A stretch of 64,000 bases of DNA from Desulfobacterales bacterium (GTDB taxonomy: Bacteria > Desulfobacterota > Desulfobacteria > Desulfobacterales > JALSRD01). Shown here piece after piece: positions 54,837-63,943 of the stretch. A model generated the notes under the pieces. The model saw only the letters and a program-made list of their open reading frames with translations. It searched no databases and was not told the DNA's origin. Both the position numbers and the translations under genes were made by a program. Where the stretch lies: the NCBI GenBank assembly GCA_026984935.1, contig JALSRD010000029.1, forward strand, positions 1 through 64,000, read 5' to 3'. Each line of letters begins with the position of its first letter. Within the stretch, counting starts at the first letter, position 1.

Positions 54837-55667
54837 CTACTCGATCTGGCTCTTCCAGTCACGGGAGGTGAACCAGTACTTGTAACGCCGCTGCAGAAAA
54901 CCGCTGTTTTTCTGGGTCTCGATCCAGTTGTTAAAGTAATTGAGGGTGTCCGGATCGCTCTTGCGCACCCCGAAACCGATGGCTTCCTTCATGATGATTT
55001 CGTTGAAGGCCACCAGGGTTTCCGGGTAGTCCAGTGCCATGAAGGCAGGCAGCGGGGCAGAGGTGACGAAGGCGTTGACGCGGCCGTTGCGCAGTTCCTG
55101 CAGCGCCGAAGGCTCGTCGTCGAAAAGGCGCAGTTTGGCCTTGGGCAGGAAGCGCTTGCAGGCCACGGCGCCGGTGGCCCCCAGCCTGGCGGCGATGGTC
55201 ACGCCGGGACGGTTGAAATCGCGCCAGCTCTTGGCGCCGGCCGCCAGCTTCTTGTATGCCAGCAGGGTCTGGCCGGTATAGTAGTAGGGGCGTGTGAAGT
55301 TGATTTTCAGGTTGCGTTTGGGTGTAATGGTCATGCCGCCGATAATGACGTCGAATTTGCCGGTGATAAGGGCCGGGATGATGCCCGACCATTTGGTGGG
55401 GACGAACTCGATTTTAACGCCCATGTCGTGGGCCAGTTGTTTGGCGACATCGATTTCAAACCCGATCAGCTCGCCTTTTTTGTTTTTCATGGCCCAGGGC
55501 ACGAAGGTGTCCATGCCGACCCGGATGACACCCCGTCTGGCGATCTGCTCGATGGTGCTTTCAGCGGCCAGCTTGCGTTGCAGCGGGCCGGCGGAGGCGC
55601 TGATGCCAAATACGGTGAACACGGCGGCCAGAAAGGCGGCCCTAAAAATCAGTCGACGTTGTCTCAT
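54837..55667 (-). CDS. Amino-acid ABC transporter substrate-binding protein
   Basis: The 276-residue periplasmic binding protein (SBP_bac_3 family) has a signal peptide (about 1-26) and the family features GVIRVGMD, FEIDVAKQLA and DVIIGGMTITPKR. GGAGCC precedes the ATG. It probably binds a polar amino acid. The ATPase gene lies 39 bp upstream in the same direction, but no permease gene is present between or beside them. Confidence 0.9.
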   Translation of the reverse strand: MRQRRLIFRAAFLAAVFTVFGISASAGPLQRKLAAESTIEQIARRGVIRVGMDTFVPWAMKNKKGELIGFEIDVAKQLAHDMGVKIEFVPTKWSGIIPALITGKFDVIIGGMTITPKRNLKINFTRPYYYTGQTLLAYKKLAAGAKSWRDFNRPGVTIAARLGATGAVACKRFLPKAKLRLFDDEPSALQELRNGRVNAFVTSAPLPAFMALDYPETLVAFNEIIMKEAIGFGVRKSDPDTLNYFNNWIETQKNSGFLQRRYKYWFTSRDWKSQIE

Positions 55668-55706
55668 GGTTTGGCTCCTTGATTCTGACGGCAGGCTTCT
55701 GCCGGG

Positions 55707-56477
55707 TTACAGGATCTGGCTCAGGAAGAGCCGGGTGCGCTCCTTTTCGGGTCTGCTGAAGAAGTGTGCAGTGGTGCCCTCTTCGACGATGGCGCCGTTT
55801 TCCATGAAAATGACGCGATCGCTGACTTCGCGCGCAAAGCCCATTTCATGGGTGACGACGATCATGGTCATGCCTTCGCGTGCCAGGGCCTTCATGACTT
55901 CGAGCACTTCGCCGATCATCTCCGGGTCCAGCGCACTGGTGGCTTCGTCGAAGAGCATCACCTTGGGCATCATGGCCAGTGCGCGCGCGATGGCCACACG
56001 CTGCTGCTGCCCGCCGGAAAGCTGCGCGGGATAGCTTTCGGCCTTGTCGGGAATGCCGACTTTGTGGAGAAGTTCCATGGTGGTTTCCAGTGCCGCGGAC
56101 TTGCTTTTCCGGCGTACCAGGCGCTGTGCCAGGCTGACATTCTCCAGCACGGTCATGTGTGGAAAGAGGTTGAAAGACTGAAAGACCATGCCCACTTCCT
56201 TACGGATTTCCAGGCGGTTTTTGCGGCTGCTGTCCAGTAAGATGCCGTCCACCGTGATACGACCGCTGTCAAACTCTTCCAGCCCGTTGAGGCAGCGCAG
56301 CAAAGTGGACTTGCCGGACCCGGAGGGACCGATGATCACCAGGACCTCCCCGCGCGCCACGCGGGTCGAAAAATCGCGCAGCGCCCGTACGCCGCCGGGA
56401 AAGGTCTTGTTGAGTTTCTCGACCTCTATAATCGCTGAATCCGGCAGGTTCTTCAAGACAACATCCCGAAATACCAT
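55707..56477 (-). CDS. Amino-acid ABC transporter ATP-binding protein
   Basis: The 256-residue ATPase of the GlnQ/HisP family has Walker [10 protein letters not shown] (about 50-58), signature [15 protein letters not shown] and Walker [13 protein letters not shown], with the switch His in VVTHEM. The ATG at 56477 overlaps the prepilin peptidase gene by 25 bp and has no good ribosome site; a downstream TTG near the IIEVEKL stretch is an alternative. It pairs with the binding protein, but a permease is missing. Confidence 0.88.
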   Translation of the reverse strand: MVFRDVVLKNLPDSAIIEVEKLNKTFPGGVRALRDFSTRVARGEVLVIIGPSGSGKSTLLRCLNGLEEFDSGRITVDGILLDSSRKNRLEIRKEVGMVFQSFNLFPHMTVLENVSLAQRLVRRKSKSAALETTMELLHKVGIPDKAESYPAQLSGGQQQRVAIARALAMMPKVMLFDEATSALDPEMIGEVLEVMKALAREGMTMIVVTHEMGFAREVSDRVIFMENGAIVEEGTTAHFFSRPEKERTRLFLSQIL

Positions 56478-57226
56478 GCTATCAGCTGCGGACCGGCGAA
56501 AACGTAAATGGCCGCGGCCAGGGAGAGGAAAGGGCCGAAGGCCACCGCCAGCTTGAGGCTGCGTTTTTTTTGGGCGGCCACCAGCACGAAACCGGCGAGG
56601 CTTCCCACCAGCGAAGCCACGAACAGCGTGAAGATGACGCCGGCAACGCCGGTAAAGGCACCGATCATGGCCAGCAGCTTGATGTCGCCGCCGCCCATTC
56701 CGTTTTTGTGGGTGACCAGCTGGTAGATCCAGGCCACTGCCAGCAGACTGCCGCCGCCGGCGGCGATGCCAAGCAAAGAATCTAGGGCGCTGACCGTGGG
56801 CAGGCCGAAAGCAGCGCCGAAACCCAGCACGATGCCGGGCAGGGTGATCACGTCCGGAATGATGCGGTGGTCGATGTCGATGAACGTGACCGTGATCAGG
56901 GCAGCGATCAGGGCAAAGTAAATCAGGGCCGGCAGCGAAAAGCCGAATCGGCGTACCAGCAAGAGTGCGCACAGGCCGGTTGCGGTTTCGATCAGGGGAT
57001 AGCGCCAGGAGATGCGGGCACGGCAGTGGCGGCAGCGGCCGGCCAGCAGCAGAAAGCTGATCACCGGAATATTGTCATAAAAGGCGATGGGTGTGCCGCA
57101 TTGCGGGCAGCGCGAGCGCGGTTTTACGATCGAGAGGTGTTCAGGCAGCCTGTAGATGCAAACGTTCAGGAAGCTGCCCACACAGATGCCGTAAAAAAAG
57201 GCCAGCGCCTGCAGAAAAAAGTCCAT
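56453..57226 (-). CDS. pilD: Prepilin peptidase PilD
   Basis: This inner-membrane aspartyl protease/methylase processes prepilins. The 257 residues from ATG 57226 (GAGGCG upstream) start with [18 protein letters not shown]. Four Cys in CPQC and CRHC form the zinc site of the N-terminal domain. The aspartates in [11 protein letters not shown] and GMGGGDIKL are the catalytic residues. It would serve the pilMNOPQ machinery 50 kb away. Its 3' end overlaps the ABC ATPase start. Confidence 0.95.
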   Translation of the reverse strand: MDFFLQALAFFYGICVGSFLNVCIYRLPEHLSIVKPRSRCPQCGTPIAFYDNIPVISFLLLAGRCRHCRARISWRYPLIETATGLCALLLVRRFGFSLPALIYFALIAALITVTFIDIDHRIIPDVITLPGIVLGFGAAFGLPTVSALDSLLGIAAGGGSLLAVAWIYQLVTHKNGMGGGDIKLLAMIGAFTGVAGVIFTLFVASLVGSLAGFVLVAAQKKRSLKLAVAFGPFLSLAAAIYVFAGPQLIAWYFGMLS

Positions 57227-57336
57227 CGCCTCGATCGCCGGAGTTTGGATTTTGCGCCACGCACGGCGGCAGCCGAAAGACATCCGCAACGGCCGCGTTT
57301 GCCTAAAATTAAAACTCATAAAAAAAAGGTCCGATA

Positions 57337-57364
57337 TTGTCAAATCAAAAAAAAGTCTTATTAT
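57337..57364 (+). promoter_or_regulatory. Sigma-70-like promoter for lon
   Basis: TTGTCA (57337-57342), 16 bp, TATTAT (57359-57364). The spacer contains an A-rich tract. It gives a leader of about 75 nt before lon. No clear heat-shock sigma motif was seen. Confidence 0.5.
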
Positions 57365-57445
57365 AGTTGTTTACGATTTCAGGGACACTTTGCCGCATTT
57401 CGATACATGCTATTCGGCGCAACGCCGGTTGATTTGGGGGAACCG

Positions 57446-59857
57446 ATGGCTGAAACCGACCAGGATGATTTGATTGGACTCATCGAAGAAGACGCCGGGG
57501 ATTTCAAAATCCCGGGATCCATGCCGCTGCTGCCCGTGCGCGATGTCGTGATTTTTACCGACATGCTGCTGCCGCTGTTCGTGGGGCGCGAAAAATCCGT
57601 GCGTGCCGTGGACGCAGCTATTTCCAAGGACGGGTTTTTATTTCTGGCCACCCAGAGGGAGGCCGGCATCGAAGACCCTGCGGACAGCGATATCTATCGC
57701 TTCGGCACGGTCGGGCGCATCATCCGCATGCTCAAACTTCCCGACGGCCGGGTGAAGGTGTTGGTGCAGGGCATTGCCAAGGGACGTATAACACGCTACA
57801 TCCGCAAGCGGGCCTTTTTCCGCGTGCACATCGAAATTGTCGACAGCCAGCCGATTGAAAAGATCGACCTCGAAACTGAGGCGCTCATGCGCAACGTGCG
57901 GGAATACTCCGAAAAGATCCTGGCCATCCGGGGGGAGCTGACCGCCGACATCGGCGCCATCCTCGCCGAGATCGAGGACCCCGGCAAGCTTGCCGACCTG
58001 GTGACTTCCAACCTGAACCTGAAAATCACCGAATCCCAGATGCTGCTGGAGATTCTGGACCCGGTCGAGCGGCTGCACAAGGTGAACGAACTGCTCTCGC
58101 GGGAGGTCGAGCTTTCATCCATGCAGGCCAAGATCCAGTCCGATGTCAAGGACGGAATTTCCAAAAGCCAGCGGAACTATTTCTTGCGCGAACAGGTGCG
58201 CGCCATCAACCGTGAGCTGGGTGAAAGCGACGAGAAAACCAAGGAAATCGAGCGCTATCGGCGGAAAATCAAGCGTGCCAGAATGCCCGCCCATGCCCAA
58301 AAAGAAGCTCTGAAGCAACTCAAGCGCCTGGAGACCATGCACCCCGATGCGGCTGAATCTTCGGTGGTGCGCACCTACCTGGACTGGCTGGTGGAAATGC
58401 CCTGGACCAAGTCCTCCCGGGATGCCTTTAACATCAAAAAAGCCCAGCGTGTGCTGGACACCGAACACTACGGCCTGAAAAACGTCAAGGACCGTATCCT
58501 CGAATACCTCAGCGTGCGGCGGCTCAATCCCCGCATGAAAGGCCCGATCCTGTGCTTCGTGGGGCCGCCCGGGGTGGGCAAAACCTCGCTGGGCAAAGCC
58601 ATCGCCAGCGCGACCGGCCGCAAGTTCGTGCGCGTTTCGCTGGGGGGCATTCGCGACGAGGCCGAGATCAGGGGGCACCGGCGTACCTACATCGGTGCGC
58701 TGCCCGGCCGTATTTTGCAGGGCCTGAAACAGTGCGCCACCAACAACCCCGTCTTCATGATGGACGAGATCGACAAGCTGGGCGCCGATTTCCGCGGGGA
58801 CCCGTCATCCGCACTGCTGGAGGCCCTGGACCCCGAGCAGAACAAGTCTTTCAGTGATCATTACCTCAACCTGCCCTTCGACCTTTCGAAGGTGATGTTT
58901 ATTTTGACGGCCAACCTGACCGATACCATCCCCAGCGCCTTGCTGGACCGCATGGAGGTGATCTCGCTGGCCGGCTACACCGAGGAAGAAAAAAAGATTA
59001 TCGCGGCCAGATACCTTCTGCCGCGGCAGCTGGCGGAAAACGGGCTGAAACCCGCCGATCTGTCCGTCAGCCCCGGCGCTTTGGTACTGATCATTCGCGA
59101 ATACACCTTTGAAGCCGGTTTGCGCAACCTCGAGCGCGAGCTGGCCGCCATCTGCCGCAAGACGGCGCGCCGGATTGCGGAAGGGCGCCAAGGGCCTGTG
59201 CGCGTGACTGCCAGAAACGTGTCCAAATTTCTGGGCACGCCCAAGTTTCAGCCTGAAATGGACCGCGAGGAGCCCCAGGTCGGGCTGTGCACCGGTCTGG
59301 CCTGGACCCAGGCGGGGGGTGAGGTCCTGTATGTCGAAGCCTCGCTCATCGAGGGCAAGGGGGAGCTGATTCTGACCGGCCAGCTGGGGGACGTCATGCA
59401 GGAATCCGCACGGGCGGCCATGAGCTATGCCAAGGCCAGCCTGGCGGCGCTGGGAGTTCGCAAGAACCCCTTCGAGCAGTTCGATGTACATATTCATGTG
59501 CCTGCCGGCGCCATTCCCAAGGACGGCCCGTCCGCGGGCATCGCCATGGCCACGGCGCTGGTTTCGGCGATCACCCGCCGTGCGGTGCGAAACGACGTGG
59601 CCATGACCGGTGAAATCACCTTGAGGGGCCGGGTGCTGCCCATCGGCGGATTGAAGGAGAAGGCCCTGGGCGCGCTGCGATCGGGCATCCGCACCGTGGT
59701 GATTCCGGAAAAAAATACCAAGGATCTGGACGAAATCCCCGCCAATGTGCGCCGCAAAATCCACTTCAAGCCCGTGCGGCGCATGGAAGAAGTTCTTGAA
59801 ATTGCGCTGGAGAACAGAAAAAAGAGTCGTGCCTGCAGACCTAAAAAATGTGCATAG
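57446..59857 (+). CDS. lon: ATP-dependent protease Lon
   Basis: This is an 803-residue Lon protease. ATG 57446 is preferred because GGGGGA lies 4 bp upstream and the LON N-domain follows (PLLPVRDVVIF). Walker A is at 373-380 (GPPGVGKT). The protease domain has the catalytic Ser696 in KDGPSAG and the partner Lys in GGLKEK. It degrades damaged and regulatory proteins in the cytoplasm. The tsaB frame begins within its 3' end. Confidence 0.96.
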   Translation: MAETDQDDLIGLIEEDAGDFKIPGSMPLLPVRDVVIFTDMLLPLFVGREKSVRAVDAAISKDGFLFLATQREAGIEDPADSDIYRFGTVGRIIRMLKLPDGRVKVLVQGIAKGRITRYIRKRAFFRVHIEIVDSQPIEKIDLETEALMRNVREYSEKILAIRGELTADIGAILAEIEDPGKLADLVTSNLNLKITESQMLLEILDPVERLHKVNELLSREVELSSMQAKIQSDVKDGISKSQRNYFLREQVRAINRELGESDEKTKEIERYRRKIKRARMPAHAQKEALKQLKRLETMHPDAAESSVVRTYLDWLVEMPWTKSSRDAFNIKKAQRVLDTEHYGLKNVKDRILEYLSVRRLNPRMKGPILCFVGPPGVGKTSLGKAIASATGRKFVRVSLGGIRDEAEIRGHRRTYIGALPGRILQGLKQCATNNPVFMMDEIDKLGADFRGDPSSALLEALDPEQNKSFSDHYLNLPFDLSKVMFILTANLTDTIPSALLDRMEVISLAGYTEEEKKIIAARYLLPRQLAENGLKPADLSVSPGALVLIIREYTFEAGLRNLERELAAICRKTARRIAEGRQGPVRVTARNVSKFLGTPKFQPEMDREEPQVGLCTGLAWTQAGGEVLYVEASLIEGKGELILTGQLGDVMQESARAAMSYAKASLAALGVRKNPFEQFDVHIHVPAGAIPKDGPSAGIAMATALVSAITRRAVRNDVAMTGEITLRGRVLPIGGLKEKALGALRSGIRTVVIPEKNTKDLDEIPANVRRKIHFKPVRRMEEVLEIALENRKKSRACRPKKCA

Positions 59858-60569
59858 ACGCCAACCGCTGCGGATTCTGGCCGTCGACACGGCAACGGCC
59901 AGCTGCGCTGTGGCAGCGGTTGAGGGACAGGACTTGCGCGCCGAGATCTTTCTGGCCGGCGGCCAGACCCATTCCCGCCATCTCATGGACCTCGTGGCGC
60001 AGGTGCTGCACCGCGCCGGCTGGACCGTCGCGGACGTCGACGGCTTTGCCGCCACCTGCGGCCCGGGCTCTTTTACCGGACTGCGCATCGGCCTGGCCAC
60101 CATAAATGGCCTCGGTCTGGCCCGGGGAAAACCGGTGGCCGGCGTCTCTACACTGGATGCGCTGGCCATGCCCTGCGGTGCCTCCGGCATGCCGGTTTAT
60201 GCCCTGCTCGAGGCGCGCCGGGACGAAGTCTACTGGGCCCGCTACCGCGATGTGGGCGGTGCACTGCAAAGAGAGGGCCGCGGAGCGGTGGCGCCGCTGG
60301 AAACGGTCCTGGCGCTGGTGAACGAACCGGCCTGCTTTGTGGGCAACGCGGCTTTGCGCCGGCAGAAGGAGATCGTCGGCCGGCTGGGCAGACGGGCGCG
60401 CATCGCACCGACGGTTCTGCACACGGTCAGGGGGTATGCGGTGGCGCTGCTGGCAAACGGGCAGTTTGAAGGCGGCCGGAGCGTCGCTGCCGGCCGGCTG
60501 CTGCCCGACTATGTGCGCCAAGCCGATGCGCAGCTCAACTTCCGGCCCGGTGCTTTTCCCGGTCACTGA
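59829..60569 (+). CDS. tsaB: tRNA threonylcarbamoyladenosine biosynthesis protein TsaB
   Basis: TsaB is the ASKHA-fold partner of TsaD in t6A tRNA modification. Starting at GTG 59829 gives 246 residues; GTG 59850 is an alternative, and neither has a strong ribosome site. Signature parts are RILAVDTATASCAVA and CGPGSFTGLRIG. The frame overlaps the lon 3' end by 29 bp, so translation may be coupled. Confidence 0.9.
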   Translation: MPADLKNVHRRQPLRILAVDTATASCAVAAVEGQDLRAEIFLAGGQTHSRHLMDLVAQVLHRAGWTVADVDGFAATCGPGSFTGLRIGLATINGLGLARGKPVAGVSTLDALAMPCGASGMPVYALLEARRDEVYWARYRDVGGALQREGRGAVAPLETVLALVNEPACFVGNAALRRQKEIVGRLGRRARIAPTVLHTVRGYAVALLANGQFEGGRSVAAGRLLPDYVRQADAQLNFRPGAFPGH

Positions 60570-60595
60570 AGCCCTTTCGGAGCAGGGCAGGTGTG

Positions 60596-60624
60596 TTGAC
60601 AAGTCAGGGGACAGCTGATAAAAT
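60596..60624 (+). promoter_or_regulatory. Strong sigma-70-type promoter before psd-pssA
   Basis: TTGACA (60596-60601), 17 bp, TAAAAT (60619-60624). It is the best sigma-70 match in the window and lies about 55 bp before the psd start codon. Confidence 0.75.
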
Positions 60625-60679
60625 TAACAGGATTGATACGAGTTAAATTGGCAGCCTTGGCGGCCGGAACTGAAGCGAC

Positions 60680-61369
60680 GTGAAAAACGACGGGCAAGCA
60701 GGCAGATACGATTGGGCGGATGCGCCGCAGACGGCCTTTCCCATCGCGCGGCCGGGGAAAGGCGTCATTTTAAGCCTTGCCTTCGTGACCGCGGTATTTG
60801 CCGTTCTGGGTTTAAGGGGCCTGTCGCTTGCCAGCCTGGCGGCCTGCGGCTTCAGCGCCTATTTTTTCCGTGACCCCGACCGCCTGGTACCCCGTGGGGA
60901 AGGCGCCGTGGTGTCACCGGCGGACGGCCGGGTGCTTTCGGCGGGGCGTGTGGAGGAGGGCTGTGCCTGTATACCCGGGCCCTGCCTGAAGGTGAGCATT
61001 TTCATGTCGCTTTTCAACGTGCACGTCAACCGCATTCCGCACGAGGGAAAAGTCGTCCGGGTTGACTACCATCCCGGGAAATTTGTTTCAGCCAGTTTTG
61101 ACAAGGCTTCTGAAAAGAACGAGCGCAATGCCGTGTTGCTGGAAACGCCGGCCGGCAAAAGGCTGTGTTTCGTGCAGGTTGCCGGATTGATTGCCCGGCG
61201 TATCATCTGCGGCCTGCAGGCCGGTGATGTGGTGGAGCGCGGACGGCGTTTCGGCATGATCTGCTTTGGATCGCGCCTGGATGTCTACCTGCCGCCGGAT
61301 GCGCGCCTGAAGGTTGCGCCCCGCGAACGCGTCAAAGCCGGCACCAGCGTATTGGGGTATCTGAAATGA
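60680..61369 (+). CDS. psd: Phosphatidylserine decarboxylase proenzyme (short form)
   Basis: The 229-residue short-type decarboxylase makes phosphatidylethanolamine. It has two hydrophobic segments near 30-60, then VSPADGRVL and NVHVNRIPHEG. The self-cleavage site is the Gly197-Ser198 bond of FGSR, which makes the pyruvoyl group. The start is GTG 60680. The stop overlaps the pssA start (ATGA). Confidence 0.94.
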   Translation: MKNDGQAGRYDWADAPQTAFPIARPGKGVILSLAFVTAVFAVLGLRGLSLASLAACGFSAYFFRDPDRLVPRGEGAVVSPADGRVLSAGRVEEGCACIPGPCLKVSIFMSLFNVHVNRIPHEGKVVRVDYHPGKFVSASFDKASEKNERNAVLLETPAGKRLCFVQVAGLIARRIICGLQAGDVVERGRRFGMICFGSRLDVYLPPDARLKVAPRERVKAGTSVLGYLK

Positions 61370-62160
61370 GAAAAAAAGGCAAAAAGATGAAAAAAGGCGG
61401 AAGCGAGCGCCGCCGTGGAATTTATATTCTGCCCAATATTTTCACCACGCTGAATATTTTCTGCGGTTTCTTCGCCGTGATCCGTTCCATCAACGGCCAG
61501 TTCGTCGCTGCCGCCATAGCCATCCTGGTGGCGGCCGTCTTCGACACGCTGGATGGTAAGATCGCCCGTGCGACGCGGACCTCCAGCCGCTTCGGCATCG
61601 AATACGATTCACTGTCAGACCTGATCTCCTTCGGTTTGGCCCCGGGACTGATGGTGTACCTGTGGGCGCTCAGGCCACTGGGTCGTATCGGCTGGCTGGC
61701 CGCTTTTCTCTTTATGGTATGCGGCGCCCTGCGTCTGGCCCGCTTCAACACCCAGACCGGTTCGGTGGGCAGTGAGTATTTTGTGGGGCTTCCCATCCCG
61801 GCCGCGGCCAGCATGGCGGCGGCCGCCGTTCTCTTCTGCCACCGGCTGAAGATCGATGGCAGCCTGTATCCCGTGGTCCTGCTGGTCATGCTCTACGGGC
61901 TGTCGTTCCTGATGGTCAGCACCATCCGCTATTTCAGCTTCAAGAACCTCGAAGTGTTCAAGAGCATGCATTTCAACATGCTGGTGGCCGTGGTGCTGGT
62001 ACTGATCTTCATTGCCGCCCAGCCATCCATCGCACTTTTCGCTTTCTGGTTCGTCTATGCGCTCTCCGGCCCCGTCGACCTTTTGCGAAAGCATCACAAA
62101 CCGTCGCCGGCAGTGGCAGATGCCGAGGACCCGGACAATCCGGAGTCCTTGCCGCTGTAG
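61366..62160 (+). CDS. pssA: CDP-diacylglycerol-serine O-phosphatidyltransferase
   Basis: The 264-residue membrane enzyme makes phosphatidylserine, the substrate of the preceding enzyme. The CDP-alcohol transferase motif D-G-x2-A-R-x8-G-x3-D-x3-D is present in DTLDGKIARATRTSSRFG and the following EYDSLSD. Several membrane segments follow. It overlaps psd by 4 bp. Confidence 0.95.
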   Translation: MRKKGKKMKKGGSERRRGIYILPNIFTTLNIFCGFFAVIRSINGQFVAAAIAILVAAVFDTLDGKIARATRTSSRFGIEYDSLSDLISFGLAPGLMVYLWALRPLGRIGWLAAFLFMVCGALRLARFNTQTGSVGSEYFVGLPIPAAASMAAAAVLFCHRLKIDGSLYPVVLLVMLYGLSFLMVSTIRYFSFKNLEVFKSMHFNMLVAVVLVLIFIAAQPSIALFAFWFVYALSGPVDLLRKHHKPSPAVADAEDPDNPESLPL

Positions 62161-62269
62161 TCGTTCCGCTGCCGGATTTCGCCGGCCCGGGTGGTGACTA
62201 TCTGTTGGTTTTAAAATGTTTTGGGAAAGAACCCGCGGTGCATGAAAGCCCGCTGAGTGACTTGCAACC

Positions 62270-63295
62270 ATGACCGATCAGAAAAAAGTAAATGTGGCAG
62301 TGGTCGGCGCCACCGGCGCCGTGGGCAACCAGATGATTGCCTGTCTCGAAGAACGCAACTTTCCGGTGGGTACCCTGAGGTTGCTGGCCTCCAGCCGTTC
62401 GGCCGGCAAAAGGCTGGGCTACAGGGGCGAAATGCTGCCGGTGGAAGAACTGAGAGCGGATGCTTTTGAAGGCATGCATATCGCCCTTTTTTCGGCCGGC
62501 GGCCGGGTCAGCGCCCGGTTCGCGCCCCAGGCGGCGGAGCGGGGCTGCGTGGTGGTGGACAATTCCAGCGCCTGGCGCATGGATCCCGAGGTCCCGCTGG
62601 TGGTGCCCGAGGTCAATGCACACGCCATCGCAGGCTACACGAAGCGGGGAATCATCGCCAATCCCAACTGTTCGACCATTCAGATGGTGGTGGCGCTGAA
62701 TCCCATCTACCGCCGCTATGGAATCCGCCGCATCGTGGTGGCCACCTATCAGGCGGTTTCGGGCACCGGCAAACGCGCCATCGAAGAACTGTCCGGCCAG
62801 ACCCGTGCCGTACTCGACGGCGCCGGCGCGGCCTGTAGCGTCTATCCGCATCCCATTGCCTTCAACTGCCTGCCGCACATCGATGTATTTCTGGACAACG
62901 GATACACCAAAGAAGAAATGAAGATGGTCAATGAAACCCGCAAGATCCTGGAGGACGACACCCTGGCCGTTTCGGCCACCACCGTGCGCGTGCCGGTTTT
63001 CTACGGGCATTCGGAGGCCGTCAACGTGGAAACCCGCAGGCATGCCATTGCTGCCGAGGTGCGCGAACTGCTGCGCCAGGCCCCGGGAGTAAAGGTCGTC
63101 GACGACCCGGCCGCCAACCGTTATCCGCTGGCCACGGACGCCCAAGGCCAGGACCTGACCCTCGTGGGACGGATCCGCCAGGACGAATCGATCGCCGACG
63201 GGATCAATCTGTGGGTGGTGGCCGACAACATCCGCAAGGGGGCGGCCACCAACACGGTGCAGATCGCCGAAGTGTTGACGGAAAAATACCTGTGA
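62270..63295 (+). CDS. asd: Aspartate-semialdehyde dehydrogenase
   Basis: The 341 residues catalyse the NADPH-dependent formation of aspartate semialdehyde (lysine, threonine, methionine and peptidoglycan precursors). The N-terminal VVGATGAVGNQM is the nucleotide-binding fold and Cys134 in NPNCSTIQM is the nucleophile. The 109-bp gap before it holds no gene. Confidence 0.96.
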   Translation: MTDQKKVNVAVVGATGAVGNQMIACLEERNFPVGTLRLLASSRSAGKRLGYRGEMLPVEELRADAFEGMHIALFSAGGRVSARFAPQAAERGCVVVDNSSAWRMDPEVPLVVPEVNAHAIAGYTKRGIIANPNCSTIQMVVALNPIYRRYGIRRIVVATYQAVSGTGKRAIEELSGQTRAVLDGAGAACSVYPHPIAFNCLPHIDVFLDNGYTKEEMKMVNETRKILEDDTLAVSATTVRVPVFYGHSEAVNVETRRHAIAAEVRELLRQAPGVKVVDDPAANRYPLATDAQGQDLTLVGRIRQDESIADGINLWVVADNIRKGAATNTVQIAEVLTEKYL

Positions 63296-63367
63296 TTGGC
63301 GGAAACCATCAAACCGGCTCTGTTTCCAGGCCTGGATTGCAAGTACGGGGTCGGTTAGGAGTTTAAG

Positions 63368-63835
63368 GTGCAAAGCATACCCATTACGCGAGAAGGTTAT
63401 GAGGCCCTTAAAAAAGAGCTGGAAAACCTGAAGCGGGTCGAAAGGCCCGCCAACATCAAGGCCATTGAAGAGGCACGCGCCCACGGCGACCTGAGCGAAA
63501 ATGCCGAGTTTGAGGCCGCCAAGGAACGCCAGGCCTACATCGAGGGGCGCATCAACGAACTGGAAATGAAACTGGGCAGCGCCGAGATCATCGACGCGGA
63601 CAAGCTGCCCAAAGACCGCGCCGTTTTCGGCACCACCGTACTTTTGGAAAACCTGGACACCGGAGAGAACGTGACATACCAGCTGGTGGGCCCTGACGAG
63701 TCCAATATTGAAAAGGGGCGCATTTCGATTTCTTCCCCCCTGGGGCGGGCGCTGATCGGTCAGAAGCCGGGAAACGAGGTGGTCATGCAGGCGCCCGGCG
63801 GCAAGCGCTGCTACGAGATTCTGGAGATCTGCTAG
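63368..63835 (+). CDS. greA: Transcription elongation factor GreA
   Basis: The 155 residues from GTG 63368 (AGGAG upstream) have the N-terminal coiled coil (about 1-75; AHGDLSENAEFEAAKE) and the C-terminal FKBP-like domain (ISSPLGRALIGQKPGNEV). It rescues backtracked RNA polymerase. It lies 72 bp after asd. Confidence 0.96.
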   Translation: MQSIPITREGYEALKKELENLKRVERPANIKAIEEARAHGDLSENAEFEAAKERQAYIEGRINELEMKLGSAEIIDADKLPKDRAVFGTTVLLENLDTGENVTYQLVGPDESNIEKGRISISSPLGRALIGQKPGNEVVMQAPGGKRCYEILEIC

Positions 63836-63851
63836 CCCGGGAAATACACCG

Positions 63852-63905
63852 TCCGGGGGGTGCCGGCAGCTTCGGCTGCGCCAAAACGCTCTTTAGGCCC
63901 CCGGA
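63852..63905 (+). other. Structured spacer RNA between greA and rpoZ
   Basis: An outer 8-bp stem (63852-63859 with 63898-63905) encloses an inner stem capped by a TTCG tetraloop (GCAGC-TTCG-GCTGC). No T run follows. It could be an mRNA stabiliser or weak terminator. Confidence 0.4.
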
Positions 63906-63943
63906 GCCATGCCCAAGAGCAACCATTTTGAAAGGATGATCCA

